A stretch of 6,721 nucleotides of DNA from Kordiimonadaceae bacterium. Its GTDB lineage: Bacteria > Pseudomonadota > Alphaproteobacteria > Sphingomonadales > Emcibacteraceae. The notes beneath the pieces are model-generated. The model was not told the origin of the DNA and did no database searches. It was given only the letters and a program-made list of their open reading frames with translations. This document shows positions 5,531 through 6,721 of this stretch, piece by piece; positions within the stretch are counted from its first letter, which is position 1, and each line of letters begins with the position of its first letter. The DNA lies in NCBI GenBank assembly GCA_018699075.1, contig JABIPV010000052.1, forward strand, positions 1-6,721, written 5' to 3'. A program made the translations under genes and the position numbers.

Positions 5531-6664
5531 GAAAGCTGAAACGAACCATATCCAGCCGCTCAGGCTTGCGCTGCTGATACCGCTAAAGAAGGCGCCAATG
5601 TTGCAGCCGTAAGCGATACGGGAGCCGTAACCAAGCATTAGTCCACCAATTAAGGACACAACAACAAGTTTCAAACCAATGTTCCAGTTAAGTTTAAATG
5701 TCCCTAATATTTGCGCGGCAATCAGTGAGCCAAGAAAGATACCTATATTCATAACGGAGGTTACATCAAAGAAAATTGAACGGTTTAAGGGTTCTGAATT
5801 ATTCCAATAGCTCCACCCCGAAAGGTCAGCGCCTGTGACGGTCAGCGCTTTTGATCCCCAGAGCGCGAAAGCACTTGTCACGCCCCAGGGACGCCCTGCT
5901 ATTAACAAAGTTAAGAAATTGGCAAGCACCAGTAGTAAGATGACGGCAATGATGGGCCATTGTCCTTGGACGAGTCGTTTCAAACGGCCCGTTTGTGATT
6001 GATCGGCATCGTAAGTTAAGATTTTACCGTAGCGGCGTTTTTCAAAAAATAAGGTCAGTACAATAACAAACGCGCATATTATTAGAGTAACACCAAGACC
6101 GCCAACAACACCAAATTCAGTGGTCAGGTTAATCGGTGTTCCCGGTAATGAACGCCAAAAGGCGATATCATATGCGCCCCAAACAGACCCAGCGATAAAA
6201 CCGAAAAGGGTGATAAATATGCGCACACTTCCAGCACCTGCCCATGATAAAACACCCGATGCACAACAACCGCCAAACTGCATTCCAATGCCAAATAGAA
6301 AACTCCCAAAAATGGCGGCAATGCCAATGGGGGCAACGAAACCCGTTACATCATTACCAAATAAACTGCCTTGTGCGAGTATGGGGTAAAATAATGCTGA
6401 TGCGAGGGCAAGAATGAGCATTTGTGCGCGCAATCCACGGCCATCACGCCTGTTAATCCAGGCGATCCAGCCGCCGGTGAAGCCAAAATTTCCCATCACA
6501 AATGTAATACCGATCATCACACCAACCATGGATAATAAGGCATTGGTCATTCCGGCTGTATGATTAATTATCGCGACAAGAATAATTGTCCCAATAATTG
6601 AAACCACACGACCAAGGTTATGTTTCTGTTGGTTAATCGAATTAATAATTCGTGGCTTGGTCAT
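5483..6664 (-). CDS. YeeE/YedE family sulfur-compound (thiosulfate-type) transporter
   Basis: A 393-aa polytopic inner-membrane protein with about ten hydrophobic segments. Family marks in order are: GNFGFTGGW...RRDGRGLRAQM (58-82); the first cysteine motif GMQFGGCCASG with Cys133 and Cys134; a cytoplasmic basic linker (FFEKRRYGK, 206-213) between the halves; and the second-half motif GYGSRIAYGCNIGAFFSGI with Cys354. In the characterised member (YeeE/TsuA) conserved cysteines inside the membrane pass thiosulfate inward; here the two main cysteine motifs are present in matching positions of the two halves. The substrate is inferred from family and could be another reduced sulfur species. Length is typical of full-length members rather than the split half-size pairs. 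The ATG at 6664 has only a weak purine-rich ribosome site. No TusA, rhodanese or sulfur-assimilation gene is adjacent within the window. The extreme 3' end is duplicated as a relic at 4577-4625. Confidence 0.88.
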   Translation of the reverse strand: MTKPRIINSINQQKHNLGRVVSIIGTIILVAIINHTAGMTNALLSMVGVMIGITFVMGNFGFTGGWIAWINRRDGRGLRAQMLILALASALFYPILAQGSLFGNDVTGFVAPIGIAAIFGSFLFGIGMQFGGCCASGVLSWAGAGSVRIFITLFGFIAGSVWGAYDIAFWRSLPGTPINLTTEFGVVGGLGVTLIICAFVIVLTLFFEKRRYGKILTYDADQSQTGRLKRLVQGQWPIIAVILLLVLANFLTLLIAGRPWGVTSAFALWGSKALTVTGADLSGWSYWNNSEPLNRSIFFDVTSVMNIGIFLGSLIAAQILGTFKLNWNIGLKLVVVSLIGGLMLGYGSRIAYGCNIGAFFSGISSASLSGWIWFVSAFIGNIFGTALKKRMAL

Positions 6665-6721
6665 TTTTTTCTTTCAAATTCACACAAGGAAATATAGGCG
6701 AATTAATCTTAAAAATGTTGA

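Overview
The window looks like a chromosomal segment of a moderately AT-rich Gram-negative bacterium. The best lineage clue is a short secreted protein ending in a PEP-CTERM signal of the 'PEPATW..MI.GFG' form, followed by a basic cluster. That form is common in sphingomonad-like and other Alphaproteobacteria. The other genes (an E. coli-type YcaO, an 8-TM FtsX/MacB-like permease, a YeeE/YedE transporter) are widespread in marine Alpha- and Gammaproteobacteria, so the assignment is only an inference.

Layout: (1) 1-1668 (+) is ycaO with its first ~30 codons cut off by the window edge. (2) 1669-1884 is intergenic, with a REP-like palindrome, small dyads and a five-codon leader ORF. (3) 1885-4356 (+) is an ABC permease of the MacB/FtsX superfamily with no ATPase gene beside it. 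(4) 4357-4819 is a 463-base gap holding a second, better-preserved copy of the palindrome, a strong Shine-Dalgarno in front of a six-codon ORF, a decayed 3' end of a YeeE/YedE-type gene (minus strand), and a candidate promoter. (5) 4820-5374 (+) is a small PEP-CTERM secreted protein. (6) 5375-5482 is the convergent intergenic region, with a weak terminator-like hairpin. (7) 5483-6664 (-) is a full-length YeeE/YedE sulfur-compound transporter.

The genes do not form an obvious pathway: ribosomal protein S12 modification, an envelope permease, a sorted exoprotein and sulfur uptake. The most informative structure is at the level of DNA. The last ~12 codons and downstream flank of the YeeE gene occur twice, as diverged direct repeats around 4553-4625 and 5422-5530, with the PEP-CTERM gene between them. 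This points to an old duplication followed by decay, or to insertion of the PEP-CTERM segment beside a gene 3' end. I see no CRISPR, tRNA, rRNA, insertion sequence, phage or defence system. I did not find a convincing undescribed multi-gene system.
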